Part shown: piece by piece, positions 20,385 to 29,004 of the stretch
Layout: each line of letters begins with the position of its first letter
Numbering within the stretch: position 1 is the first letter of the stretch
From: Thermoplasmata archaeon
Lineage (GTDB): Archaea > Thermoplasmatota > Thermoplasmata > GCA-020350865
DNA: 36,155 nucleotides
Assembly (NCBI GenBank): GCA_020351895.1
Contig: CP070672.1
Span: forward strand, 129,819-165,973
Direction of reading: 5' to 3'
Translations under genes and position numbers: made by a program
The notes under the pieces: model-generated
Seen by the model: only the letters and a program-made list of their open reading frames with translations
Told to the model about the DNA's origin: nothing
The model's database searches: none

Positions 20385-23294
20385 CCAGACGATATCAACA
20401 TCTCTCATTGAATGTATCCAATAACCCATTCCAACTTCAAAATAATCCGAGGGTCCTATCTCTTCCCAACTCTGTGTCGCAGCATCATAAGTCCAAATTG
20501 AATCTACATCGGTATCGAAAAAGAGGTTGCCCAATGCATCATCCCGGAGCTTATCGGTTTTCGAAGGATAACCAACCAGATTCCATCCAGGCCTTATGGT
20601 GATAGATTGCCCCATGCCTATTTCGTTACCATTAACAGTTAATACAGTTCCTCCTGGTTGGATAACATAGATCCAGATTCCCATGGTATGATTCACATCT
20701 GTTAAATCAATCATTTCCGAGGGTTTTTGAGTATGATAGTGCTTCCAAGGATCGTTTGCATAACTTGAATCATAACACTGGACAGCATTGTACTGTCCAT
20801 CTATTGTTGAAAAGACTGAATCAACATTGGTTTCTGATTGTATTAGCGGTAGGGAGATGAGATTCCATCCCTCTGAAAGATCAATTTTATAAAATATCTG
20901 AGTTTGGGTTATGTAGACTTCGACACCATTTGCAGATGTTATGGCAATATCCAAAACACCATCGTTATTCACATCACCAAAGTCAACTCCCCAGTAGTTT
21001 CCTGCGGAGGGTAAATCGGGTAGTAATGCATCGGTCCATACCATGGAGCCTCCTTCGCCACCATTACCCATAGTCAGACTTATGCCATTATTTGTTCCCG
21101 AGGTACTTCCTGATAGAAGGTCAAGGTCACCATCATTATTAATGTCACCCAATTCAACACCTGCAAAAACACCTGATGTTGGGAGGCCACTTGATTCTTC
21201 GGTCCAATTCACATCTCCGTCTTTTCCCCCATCACTCGTATAAACACGGATGCCAAAATTTCCGGTGACCCATGCACCTATGGCGATATCCAGGTTCCCA
21301 TCATGGTTGACATCACCAAAGCATGCACCTAGTCCTCCCCCACCAGTATCAGGAATGCCGCTTTCGGGAGGTTGTAGATTCCATCCACCGTTGCCATCAC
21401 CTAGCCAAAACCTGAATCCCATCATGTGCCCTGTGGCAAACAGATCTGCTTTCCCATCATGATTCACATCCCCAAGGGCAACATCGTCATAACCTAGGTC
21501 TTGGGGAGGACCAGTATCACTGCCCCATCCCCCATCACCTGTTCCGTTCCAAATGTAGACTTTGTCTCTGGAACCCCCGCTCGGTTGATAATAACTGGAA
21601 GCAATATCTAAGTTGCCATCATTATTGATATCTCCGACATCCACCCCAGCGAGAGGTGTAGAGCTAACAGGACCCGTATCAGGCCCGAAACGACCAGTCC
21701 CATTGCCTAACCATACTCTGCCGAGATTCCCAGTGTTGTTTGCCGCAATCAAATCCAAATTGCCATCATGATTAATATCTGTCAATCTCACACCATTGTA
21801 GTTCTCACTTGATGGGATATCAGGATCAGATATAGTTTTCCAGACACCGTTTCCATTTCCCAACCATACCCCCACACCCAGGCCTGAGCTGCTTGCAGCT
21901 GCAATATCCAATTTCCCATCGTGATTTATATCACCAAAATCCACATCATACCATCCTGATCCCATTGGTAGGCCTGTTGAGGAATTACTCCACCCTGTTA
22001 TTGCCAAATCTGGCAAATTGCCTGCCCATATTTGAACACCTTGTGTAAATGTTGTGACTCCGATATCCAATCGCCCATCATTGTTGACATCGCCAAGACA
22101 TACATCTATAGCCTGGGTACCATCCGGTAAACCATCCCTTGCCGAAATCCAATCCAATGCTCCTCCCACACCCCCGTCTCCGAGCCATACCTCTAAATTT
22201 CCACCAGAATAATTCCCTGCCACCAGATCTAATTTCCCATCGTTGTTCACATCACCAAAAGAAATACCCATATGGCGATCTTGCGTCGTAAGACCATTTG
22301 ATTCCTCAACCCAGGAAAATCCGCCATCGCCACCGTTACCTTTGAAGAATCTAGCACCACCAGGATCCTTTACAAAAGCTATGTCCAGATTCCCATCATT
22401 GTTTGCATCTCCAAAACGAACTTGAGCATAGTTATCAGATATGGGTAAATCGGTCCCAGAATAAGCATCTGTCCAGAACGCCAAAGATCCAGATTCTCCA
22501 TTTCCAGTCCACACCTTCACACCTTCTCCGCTATGACTGGCAGCCAACACATCTAGATTCCCGTCATTATTAACATCACCAAAATCAACACCCCAATATT
22601 GAAGTGAAGAAGGCAGGCCATTTGAGGCGGGAGTCCATACAAAGCTTCCACCCAATCCTCCGTTGCTGGTCCAGACCCTGACACCGCCATCGGTACCTGC
22701 CACGATATCTATTGTTCCATTATTATCCACATCACCCAGTGCAACGCCATACCAATTAATAGCTGGGAGAGGACCTATTTGTGGAGTCCAGATCATCGTA
22801 CCACCTTGTCCACCGTTGCCAGTCCAAACACCTCTGTTACATATGATATCTAGATTTCCGTCCTTATTAAGATCATCCACCTCCAAATCGGGGTAATAGT
22901 TCGTGGTTGGAAGCCCTGTGGAATTCTCTGTCCATCCCCCATTTCCGTCACCCAAATAGCAATGAACACCATCCCGTGGTGTTTGACCAGAAGCAAATAT
23001 CACATCCAATTTTCCATCGTTGTTCACATCCCCAAAATCAATACTGTGATAATCATTTGTGCTCGGTAGCGATCCCGATAAAGAAGACCAGGAAGGAGTT
23101 GAGGATCTAACACCGTGCATTTTGGGTGGTAAAAGGTTTTCTTGAGGATTATCTACTTGGTTCAAATCCTCTTCTTTAAGCTCAACATAAGTCGATAAAG
23201 AGAATATATCCATGATGGAGGCGATTATGAGAATTGAAAACAAAATCACGATTCTCCTGCCAACAAGTCTTTTATTGCCCACTCCAGATTTCAT
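20370..23294 (-). CDS. Secreted FG-GAP/VCBS repeat protein with C-terminal GWN module
   Basis: The 974-residue protein has an N-terminal signal/anchor segment (about 14-35), then 14 repeats of the calcium-binding pattern FGDVNNDGKLDI spaced about 50-55 residues (about 85-810), which equals two seven-bladed integrin-like propellers. The last 160 residues (about 815-974) form a duplicated module with GWNLISLPL, DPWKHYH, GWNLVGYPS and MGYWIHS, shared with the proteins at 26802-28754 and 33987-36155. ATG 23294 has TGGAGG 6 nt upstream. Surface adhesion or a structural role is likely; no enzyme site is seen. The MKSGVGNK start resembles that of the two PQQ-propeller proteins downstream in the window. 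Confidence 0.85.
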   Translation of the reverse strand: MKSGVGNKRLVGRRIVILFSILIIASIMDIFSLSTYVELKEEDLNQVDNPQENLLPPKMHGVRSSTPSWSSLSGSLPSTNDYHSIDFGDVNNDGKLDVIFASGQTPRDGVHCYLGDGNGGWTENSTGLPTTNYYPDLEVDDLNKDGNLDIICNRGVWTGNGGQGGTMIWTPQIGPLPAINWYGVALGDVDNNGTIDIVAGTDGGVRVWTSNGGLGGSFVWTPASNGLPSSLQYWGVDFGDVNNDGNLDVLAASHSGEGVKVWTGNGESGSLAFWTDAYSGTDLPISDNYAQVRFGDANNDGNLDIAFVKDPGGARFFKGNGGDGGFSWVEESNGLTTQDRHMGISFGDVNNDGKLDLVAGNYSGGNLEVWLGDGGVGGALDWISARDGLPDGTQAIDVCLGDVNNDGRLDIGVTTFTQGVQIWAGNLPDLAITGWSNSSTGLPMGSGWYDVDFGDINHDGKLDIAAASSSGLGVGVWLGNGNGVWKTISDPDIPSSENYNGVRLTDINHDGNLDLIAANNTGNLGRVWLGNGTGRFGPDTGPVSSTPLAGVDVGDINNDGNLDIASSYYQPSGGSRDKVYIWNGTGDGGWGSDTGPPQDLGYDDVALGDVNHDGKADLFATGHMMGFRFWLGDGNGGWNLQPPESGIPDTGGGGLGACFGDVNHDGNLDIAIGAWVTGNFGIRVYTSDGGKDGDVNWTEESSGLPTSGVFAGVELGDINNDGDLDLLSGSTSGTNNGISLTMGNGGEGGSMVWTDALLPDLPSAGNYWGVDFGDVNNDGVLDIAITSANGVEVYITQTQIFYKIDLSEGWNLISLPLIQSETNVDSVFSTIDGQYNAVQCYDSSYANDPWKHYHTQKPSEMIDLTDVNHTMGIWIYVIQPGGTVLTVNGNEIGMGQSITIRPGWNLVGYPSKTDKLRDDALGNLFFDTDVDSIWTYDAATQSWEEIGPSDYFEVGMGYWIHSMRDVDIVWNVPL

Positions 23295-23330
23295 GTTTTG
23301 CCTCCAATATTATATGAATGCAGGTTCCAT

Positions 23331-23340
23331 AATATAAATC
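23331..23340 (-). promoter_or_regulatory. TATA box for the FG-GAP protein gene
   Basis: Minus-strand GATTTATATT gives transcription near 23309, 15 nt before ATG 23294, so the TGGAGG site lies in a short leader. Confidence 0.5.
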
Positions 23341-23447
23341 ATTCGACTGCTGTTTAAAATCACCCTTTAGGTTCACAAGTTACTTGATCAAATTCCTTTG
23401 TATCAAGAGGAAACCTGGATAATATGGATTCACGCTGCCAGACCTTG

Positions 23448-23966
23448 TCAAGGACATTCTTTTCTCAATGGGCAGTTTTTACAGTACGTGAGCATTGGGA
23501 TAAAGGGAACTAGGACGAACCCAAAAATGGAAAATAGAATGAGTAAGCCCAGGAGAAATGTGGAAAAGTTCTGCATGAGTAGATAAATCCCTGCAATAAA
23601 TGGAATGAACCACAGAAGTGATAAGAGAGGCATAAACGTCTTGAACTTTTTTGGGAATAAGGTCTCATCCCTTTTTTGGAACAATTTTGCGGCAATATCT
23701 CCGAATCTTGTTGTGCAAGAAGTGGTCCCATACAATGGACAGTATACGCAAAGCAAACCTGCAAAGCCCAGGACATATAGACCACAGGATAAAACATATA
23801 ATATCATGATTAATAGGCCAAAATTATACATTATTATAGCGCCTAAGAACCAGGTAATCATGGCAGGTGTATCGTTTAATAGCGCTCTTTTAATTGAATA
23901 TGTAGGACACTTGCTGCAGAATTTTCTACCTTCGATACGACCGAGATGTTCGTCTACTTTCGTCAT
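23448..23966 (-). CDS. Cys-rich small membrane protein (paralog B)
   Basis: The 172-residue protein has an N-terminal FCSKCP motif (about 17-22), two hydrophobic segments (about 36-72), CVYCPLYGTTSC, an AAKLFQKRD element, two further hydrophobic segments (about 110-155) and C-terminal CKNCPLRKECP. It aligns with paralog A (about 19694-20215) through the CxxCP, KLF-KRD, F-P-IAGIYLL and final CxxC elements, and has an additional N-terminal CxxCP. The repeated CxxCP motifs suggest several metal or FeS centres or a redox-active protein at the membrane. It is encoded just upstream of the FG-GAP gene, on the same strand, with its own TATA box. The family is unknown to me. Confidence 0.7.
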   Translation of the reverse strand: MTKVDEHLGRIEGRKFCSKCPTYSIKRALLNDTPAMITWFLGAIIMYNFGLLIMILYVLSCGLYVLGFAGLLCVYCPLYGTTSCTTRFGDIAAKLFQKRDETLFPKKFKTFMPLLSLLWFIPFIAGIYLLMQNFSTFLLGLLILFSIFGFVLVPFIPMLTYCKNCPLRKECP

Positions 23967-24010
23967 TTCTTTCCACTACGCATTTTGGTGAGAGGCGGTT
24001 ATAGATTGCA

Positions 24011-24020
24011 TTTATAATAA
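24011..24020 (-). promoter_or_regulatory. TATA box for Cys-rich membrane protein B
   Basis: Minus-strand TTATTATAAA would start transcription near 23990, some 24 nt before ATG 23966. Confidence 0.45.
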
Positions 24021-24110
24021 ATCTTATTCAACCGAAACTAGGCAAATCCATCCTGCAATAAAGATGATATCGTTATTCATGCGAAGGAATCCGCAATCAA
24101 CTTTTAGTTG

Positions 24111-24245
24111 TTAACATTCACGAGACTGTGGTTCCTCCTTTGGAATCTCATAAGCTAATGGAGGCTCTTCTTCATCGTCAGGAGGGGGTAATTTATCCTC
24201 AGGTATTTTTTCATCGCAAGGAAGAGGTAGCTCCTCCCCTTCTAG
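24111..24245 (-). pseudogene. Eroded acidic tail continuing beyond the stop of the 840-type propeller protein
   Basis: After TAG 24246-24248 the same frame stays open for 44 codons to TAA 24111-24113 and encodes an acidic, proline-rich stretch including PEDKLPPPDDEEEPP. That matches the cytoplasmic tail of the giant protein at 29005-33873. It therefore looks like a former C-terminal tail cut by a stop codon. Confidence 0.65.
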
Positions 24246-26741
24246 CTATGATGATTCCCCCTCTTTTGTGGGAGATTCAGATGATGGGGTCAACCTGGAT
24301 TTTCGCTTCTTAAAGAGGATAAATATTAACAGTAGCCCCACTAAAATGGCCAATATCAGTAATATCCAGTTCAAAATCGGTGAGGCTTCCTCTTCTTGAG
24401 GTTTGGGGACTTTTATACTTGCCACATTTGAGTCTAAAGATTCGTTGTTGTTGTCATCAATTGCCCTTAAACGATATTCGTAAGTTTTGCCAGCCTCCAC
24501 ACCTTCATCGATATATGTGGTTGTTGAGGCATTCACAGTTACTATCAACTCCCAATCTCCACCCTGTTCTCTTCGATATAAGCGATAGCCTGCAAGATCG
24601 GATTCAGAGTTGGCTGACCATGATATCTCTATATTCTTTCCAATGATATTAACGGTGGGCTCATTCGGTTGTGCCGGTGGCGTTGTATCAGGGTTCACAG
24701 TTATTGTCCCAGTAGAATTAATTATGCCTGTTAGATTGACCGTTATATTGCCAGTTCCAACATCTGTAACCGTGAAATTCGTTGAGATTCCGGAAACTGG
24801 GTTTAGGGTGCCTATGCCACCATTAACACTCCACTCAGCAGACCTATCCCCTATGTATCCTGCTGTGTGATTGTAGGCTGCGCAATAGTACATACCTGCC
24901 ATCACACCACCTATCATGAAATCCACAGTTGTGGTTACATTACCCTCCCCACCAGGTTCATCTCTTATTTGGATATAATCAACCCTCGGCTCTAAAACTG
25001 TTATCTGGGTTGAATTCATATACACTTCACCATCATTAAAGGTTATATTGACGGTGCCGTAATTAGTGATACTGCATATTACGGAGGTGAAACTACCAAA
25101 GGTTGTGACATTAACTATTGTATCGTCATCGCTTGACCAAAAAACAGGAATATCTATAATAAAGTTGGAGTTGTTATAAGCGGCTGCATAGTATGTCGCA
25201 GTATATCCCACAGGATAGATTTGATAGTTGGCAGGATCGCAAAGATTGCGGCCTCCTCCATTTGGTGCATCTCTGATCAGGATGTAAACTGGTTTTTGCC
25301 CAATGATTGTAACCTTTGTTTGATTTGTATGACCCTTGCCATCATCCAATACAATCCAGACCCAGCCACTGTTTGTGCTGCTGCAGATTATGGTGGTGGA
25401 ATTACCCACTAAGGGTGCCACCGTGACCAAGGCGGTATCGTTGCTTTCCCAGGTTGATGTTACCGGAACATCAAATATATAACCGTCGCCAGGAGCAGAT
25501 TTGTTGTACGCTGCACCGTAAAATGTGGTGGAGTAACCCACAGGATAACTCGGATAGTTAGCAGGATCGCAGAGATTTTTCCCTTCCCCACCGGGAGCAT
25601 CTCTGATAAGGATATGATCTATTGTTGGTGGTGGATTCCCAAAACAGTAGACTGTACCTTGATTCACAAATACTCTGCCATTTGCCACAGCAGGTGACGA
25701 ATAACCCTCTCCACCAGTTGCTATCTTCCAAATCTCCGCGCCATTGCTGTTGTTTAGGCAGAAAGTAAATCCCTCGCCATTCACGATTAATTTACCGTCG
25801 GAAGTCAACGCAGGTGTCGAACATGCAAACCCTGTAATTCCTAAAGATTTATTCCATCTTTCCGTGCCGTTATATTCATAAAAACAACGTATGATCCCAT
25901 CATTATTCACATAAACTTTACTATTGGAAAGGGCTGGTGATGAATAACCATTACCTCCATTGGGTTTGCTCCATATCTCGGAACCATTGTTCTCATACAG
26001 ACATTTAATTTGGTCGGGATTATAAAAGACCTTGCCATTTACTATCACCTGTGAATTGGATCCTCCACCTGTTTTACTCCAGACTTCAGTCCCGTTATTT
26101 GCATAAAAACAGTACAATTTATCGCCTATTACAAATACTTTACCATTAGCAATAGCAGGTGTTGAATAACCAAAACCGCTTATGGATTTACTCCAGATTT
26201 CAGTTCCGTTGTTTGCATAAAAACAATAAAGAGTCTGTGTGTTTACAAACACTTTACCATCATCTACTTTAGGCGAAGAGACCCCGGTCCCTCCACCAGA
26301 TATGGTTTTATTCCACACAAAGGTACCGTTGTTTTCATAGAGGCAGTACAATTTATCTCCTATGACAAATACTTTCCCGTTGGCCACAGTAGGTGTTGAA
26401 CATGCCATTCCAGCGATTCCTATGGATGTATTCCATATGTCGGTCCCATTAATTTCATATAGACAATGTAACGTTCCTCCATTGCTTTCTCTAATAAATA
26501 CCCTGCCATTGGCAACAACTGGCGATGACCAGCCATTCCCGCCGATAATCGATCTGGTCCATAGAGTAATATTGGTATTCGGTGCAGTTGAGGTTGTGTT
26601 TCCCGTGTTCTGAGGATCATGAAAGAGCATGGGCCAAGAGCCCGAACTTGCCATTTGATATGAAGAAAAGAGTAGGAGAAAAGTAAATATTATAGTTAGC
26701 TTTCCATTTACCTTACTTTTATTATCCATTCTAAATTTCAT
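24246..26741 (-). CDS. Membrane-anchored PQQ-like propeller plus Ig-like and fibronectin III domains
   Basis: The 831-residue protein has a signal peptide (about 14-33), an eight-blade PQQ-like propeller (about 40-375; each blade has the pattern NGKVFV--LYCFYENNGTEIW), three Ig-like domains beginning with IxIRDxPxGxG (about 380-680), a fibronectin type III domain (about 690-780, with GYRLYRR), a membrane segment (about 788-808) and a short tail. ATG 26741 is preferred: its MKFR start matches the paralogs and a TATA box sits 30-36 nt upstream, which rules out the earlier in-frame ATG at 26768. It is a tandem paralog of the next gene upstream. Likely a surface-exposed scaffold or adhesin. Confidence 0.85.
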   Translation of the reverse strand: MKFRMDNKSKVNGKLTIIFTFLLLFSSYQMASSGSWPMLFHDPQNTGNTTSTAPNTNITLWTRSIIGGNGWSSPVVANGRVFIRESNGGTLHCLYEINGTDIWNTSIGIAGMACSTPTVANGKVFVIGDKLYCLYENNGTFVWNKTISGGGTGVSSPKVDDGKVFVNTQTLYCFYANNGTEIWSKSISGFGYSTPAIANGKVFVIGDKLYCFYANNGTEVWSKTGGGSNSQVIVNGKVFYNPDQIKCLYENNGSEIWSKPNGGNGYSSPALSNSKVYVNNDGIIRCFYEYNGTERWNKSLGITGFACSTPALTSDGKLIVNGEGFTFCLNNSNGAEIWKIATGGEGYSSPAVANGRVFVNQGTVYCFGNPPPTIDHILIRDAPGGEGKNLCDPANYPSYPVGYSTTFYGAAYNKSAPGDGYIFDVPVTSTWESNDTALVTVAPLVGNSTTIICSSTNSGWVWIVLDDGKGHTNQTKVTIIGQKPVYILIRDAPNGGGRNLCDPANYQIYPVGYTATYYAAAYNNSNFIIDIPVFWSSDDDTIVNVTTFGSFTSVICSITNYGTVNITFNDGEVYMNSTQITVLEPRVDYIQIRDEPGGEGNVTTTVDFMIGGVMAGMYYCAAYNHTAGYIGDRSAEWSVNGGIGTLNPVSGISTNFTVTDVGTGNITVNLTGIINSTGTITVNPDTTPPAQPNEPTVNIIGKNIEISWSANSESDLAGYRLYRREQGGDWELIVTVNASTTTYIDEGVEAGKTYEYRLRAIDDNNNESLDSNVASIKVPKPQEEEASPILNWILLILAILVGLLLIFILFKKRKSRLTPSSESPTKEGESS

Positions 26742-26770
26742 GTGCTTCGCCTTGGTCATTAACTGCAATT

Positions 26771-26777
26771 TTTATAT
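26771..26777 (-). promoter_or_regulatory. TATA box for the propeller/Ig protein gene (near-leaderless)
   Basis: Minus-strand ATATAAA is centred 33 nt before ATG 26741, which predicts a leader of only about 7 nt and supports that start. Confidence 0.5.
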
Positions 26778-26801
26778 CATTTTTGAAAACGCATCTCTCT
26801 T

Positions 26802-28754
26802 TCACCAATCAACTGTCCAAGTGCAATCGTTTGTGATATGAATCCAGAGACCATAGCCAGGTTTTACCTCAAGGAGGTCATCTGGAGAATAAGAGCCCGG
26901 GTCCCACTCTTTCCATGGATCTAAGACATCGCTTGCATTATAATACTGTACCAGGTCAAATGAGCCTGAGATAGATTCGAACGCTTCACCTGCACCTGTT
27001 CCTGAACTTCTTGAGGTCAGTGAAGGATACCCCACAAAATTCCATCCTATTTTCAATTCAATATCTGTGGTAGGAGGTACCGGTTCAAACCCAATAACTG
27101 TTAATGTATCATCCACTCTCATAAGAATCCATATGCCCATTTTATTGTCAATGTTAGAAAGGTCGTTTTTCCCTGCTTTATCAACATGATAATGTTTCCA
27201 TGGGTCCTGAAGATCACTCATATTGTACCATTGGACACCTATGTAATTACCATCGATGTCTGAGAGTATATCTTCAAGCTGGGTATTAGTCGTATTAAGA
27301 GGAATTGATATCATGTTCCATCCTTCTTTCAGGGGTATAGAAAAGAGTGGCCCAATGATCTCTATAATGAAATCATCGCTTAGTCCCATGGTTTCATTTT
27401 CACCTGTGATGGTTGTAATTCCACTGACCAAACCTGCAGTGTACAAGGAAGATGCCCCTGTTTCTGGGCTGAACACTCCAAGGACTGGGCTACCGCTCCA
27501 GTTAACTTCCACATATCCCATGAAAAGGGAAGTGGTGCTGTTATAACCGGCTGCAAATATTGTTATGGAATCCTCAAGATACAGGGTGACTGTGGTAAGT
27601 TCGTTTTGAGCACCATCCTCGATTACGATTTTATCGATTGTTGGTGGTGGCCCTCCAACTCCAAAGCAATAGACTGTACCTTGATTCAAAAATACTTTAC
27701 CGTTTGCTATGGCTGGTGATGAGTAACTAGGTCCTCCTATTATATCGCTCCATATTTCATTACCATTATTCTCATTGAAGCAATATATACGACCCATACC
27801 ATTAACAAACACCTTACCATCATTGGAAATAGCAGGTGTCGAATATCCTTCTCCTGTATCTGGTGTGTTCCAAACCTCTGCACCGTCGTTTTCATAGTAA
27901 CAATATATTTCTCCCCCAAAGTTCACGAAGACTTTGCCATTTGCTACCGCAGGGGATGAGTAGCCATCGCCTCCATTAGGTTTATTCCAAATCTCGGTGC
28001 CATTATTTTCATATAGGCAATAAAGTGTCCCTGGGTTATAAAATACCCTACCGTTGGCTATTACTGGAGAATTAGAGCTCCATGCACCAGTTGTGTTCCA
28101 AATCTCGGTTCCGTCGTTCGTATCGAAGCAATATAACCTGTCTCCATTGATAACCACTTTTCCGTTAGCCGCTGCAGGAGTGGATTCACCTGAACCACCA
28201 ACTGCCTTATTCCAGATATCGGCACCGTTATTTGCATAAAAACAATAGAGAGTTTGTGTGTTTACAAAGACTTTACCTTCCGCTATTGTTGGGGAGGAAG
28301 TTCCGGCTCCCATACCTGATATTGATTTATCCCAGACATCGGTTCCATTGTTTTCATAAAAACAGTATAATCTGTCGCCCACCACGTATACTTTACCGTT
28401 GGCCACTGTAGGTGTTGAACAATCCATCCCTGCATATCCTATGGATTTGTCCCATATATCTGTGCCGTTATTCTCAAAGATACTGTATAATATTCCCCCG
28501 CGATTCACAAATACCCTACCATTGGCTACAACTGGCGACGACCAGCCGTCCCCACCTATTAACGGTCTGGTCCATAGTGTATCATTCGTGTTTGGAGCAT
28601 TTGAGGTTGAACTTCCTGTATGCTGAGGATCATTTAGAAACATTGGCCAGGCATCCGAGCTTGTTAATGGGTATGTAGGAAATATTAAAAGTACCAAAAA
28701 TAGAATTGTTAGCCACCTACTAACATTGCCTTTATCGCCCACTCCGAATTTCAT
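26802..28754 (-). CDS. Secreted PQQ-like propeller protein with one Ig-like domain and C-terminal GWN module
   Basis: The 650-residue protein has a signal peptide (about 12-33), an eight-blade PQQ-like propeller (about 40-378) very similar to the next protein downstream, one Ig-like domain (about 385-475, IDKIVIEDG start), and a C-terminal duplicated GWN module (about 480-650: GWNMISIPL, DPWKHYH, GWNFVGYPS, YGLWIHI). It has no membrane segment after the signal peptide, so the GWN module may be the means of attachment or export. ATG 28754 is chosen because GGGGG lies 6 nt upstream and the TATA box at 28792-28801 would start transcription downstream of the alternative ATG at 28793. Confidence 0.85.
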   Translation of the reverse strand: MKFGVGDKGNVSRWLTILFLVLLIFPTYPLTSSDAWPMFLNDPQHTGSSTSNAPNTNDTLWTRPLIGGDGWSSPVVANGRVFVNRGGILYSIFENNGTDIWDKSIGYAGMDCSTPTVANGKVYVVGDRLYCFYENNGTDVWDKSISGMGAGTSSPTIAEGKVFVNTQTLYCFYANNGADIWNKAVGGSGESTPAAANGKVVINGDRLYCFDTNDGTEIWNTTGAWSSNSPVIANGRVFYNPGTLYCLYENNGTEIWNKPNGGDGYSSPAVANGKVFVNFGGEIYCYYENDGAEVWNTPDTGEGYSTPAISNDGKVFVNGMGRIYCFNENNGNEIWSDIIGGPSYSSPAIANGKVFLNQGTVYCFGVGGPPPTIDKIVIEDGAQNELTTVTLYLEDSITIFAAGYNSTTSLFMGYVEVNWSGSPVLGVFSPETGASSLYTAGLVSGITTITGENETMGLSDDFIIEIIGPLFSIPLKEGWNMISIPLNTTNTQLEDILSDIDGNYIGVQWYNMSDLQDPWKHYHVDKAGKNDLSNIDNKMGIWILMRVDDTLTVIGFEPVPPTTDIELKIGWNFVGYPSLTSRSSGTGAGEAFESISGSFDLVQYYNASDVLDPWKEWDPGSYSPDDLLEVKPGYGLWIHITNDCTWTVDW

Positions 28755-28791
28755 ACTCAGCCCCCAATATACATTGTAAGGAGATTTGAGC

Positions 28792-28801
28792 AATATAAAT
28801 T
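28792..28801 (-). promoter_or_regulatory. TATA box for the propeller/GWN protein gene
   Basis: Minus-strand TAATTTATAT predicts transcription near 28771 and a 17-nt leader holding the GGGGG site before ATG 28754. Confidence 0.5.
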
Positions 28802-28866
28802 ATTCGGTATATTCATTGAATTTCATAATGGTGATGCGGAAAGTCATAGATTCTTTTGAATTATTT

Positions 28867-29004
28867 CTAATCTTCAGAGGATGGAGGTTCTTCATCATCA
28901 TGTGGAGGTAAATCATCTTTAAGGATTTATTCGTCATCCGGAGGAGGTAATTCATACTCGAGAAATTCTTCATCCTCATGAGAAGGTAAATCATCCTCAA
29001 GAGT
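28867..29004 (-). pseudogene. Eroded acidic repeat tail continuing beyond the stop of the giant protein
   Basis: After TAA 29005-29007 the same frame continues with LEDDLPSHEDEE and YELPPPDDE, meets a second TAA at 28927-28929, then reads KDDLPPHDDEEPP and ends at TAG 28867-28869. These are further copies of the ELPPPDDE repeat of the protein's tail. In both TAA positions the expected codon is GAA after GATGAA, so single G-to-T changes explain the stops. Confidence 0.7.

Noticed and set aside
20370..23294. Regular DNA repeats suggesting a CRISPR array or satellite
   Set aside because: Spacing and variation follow the FG-GAP protein repeat, and the frame is open throughout.
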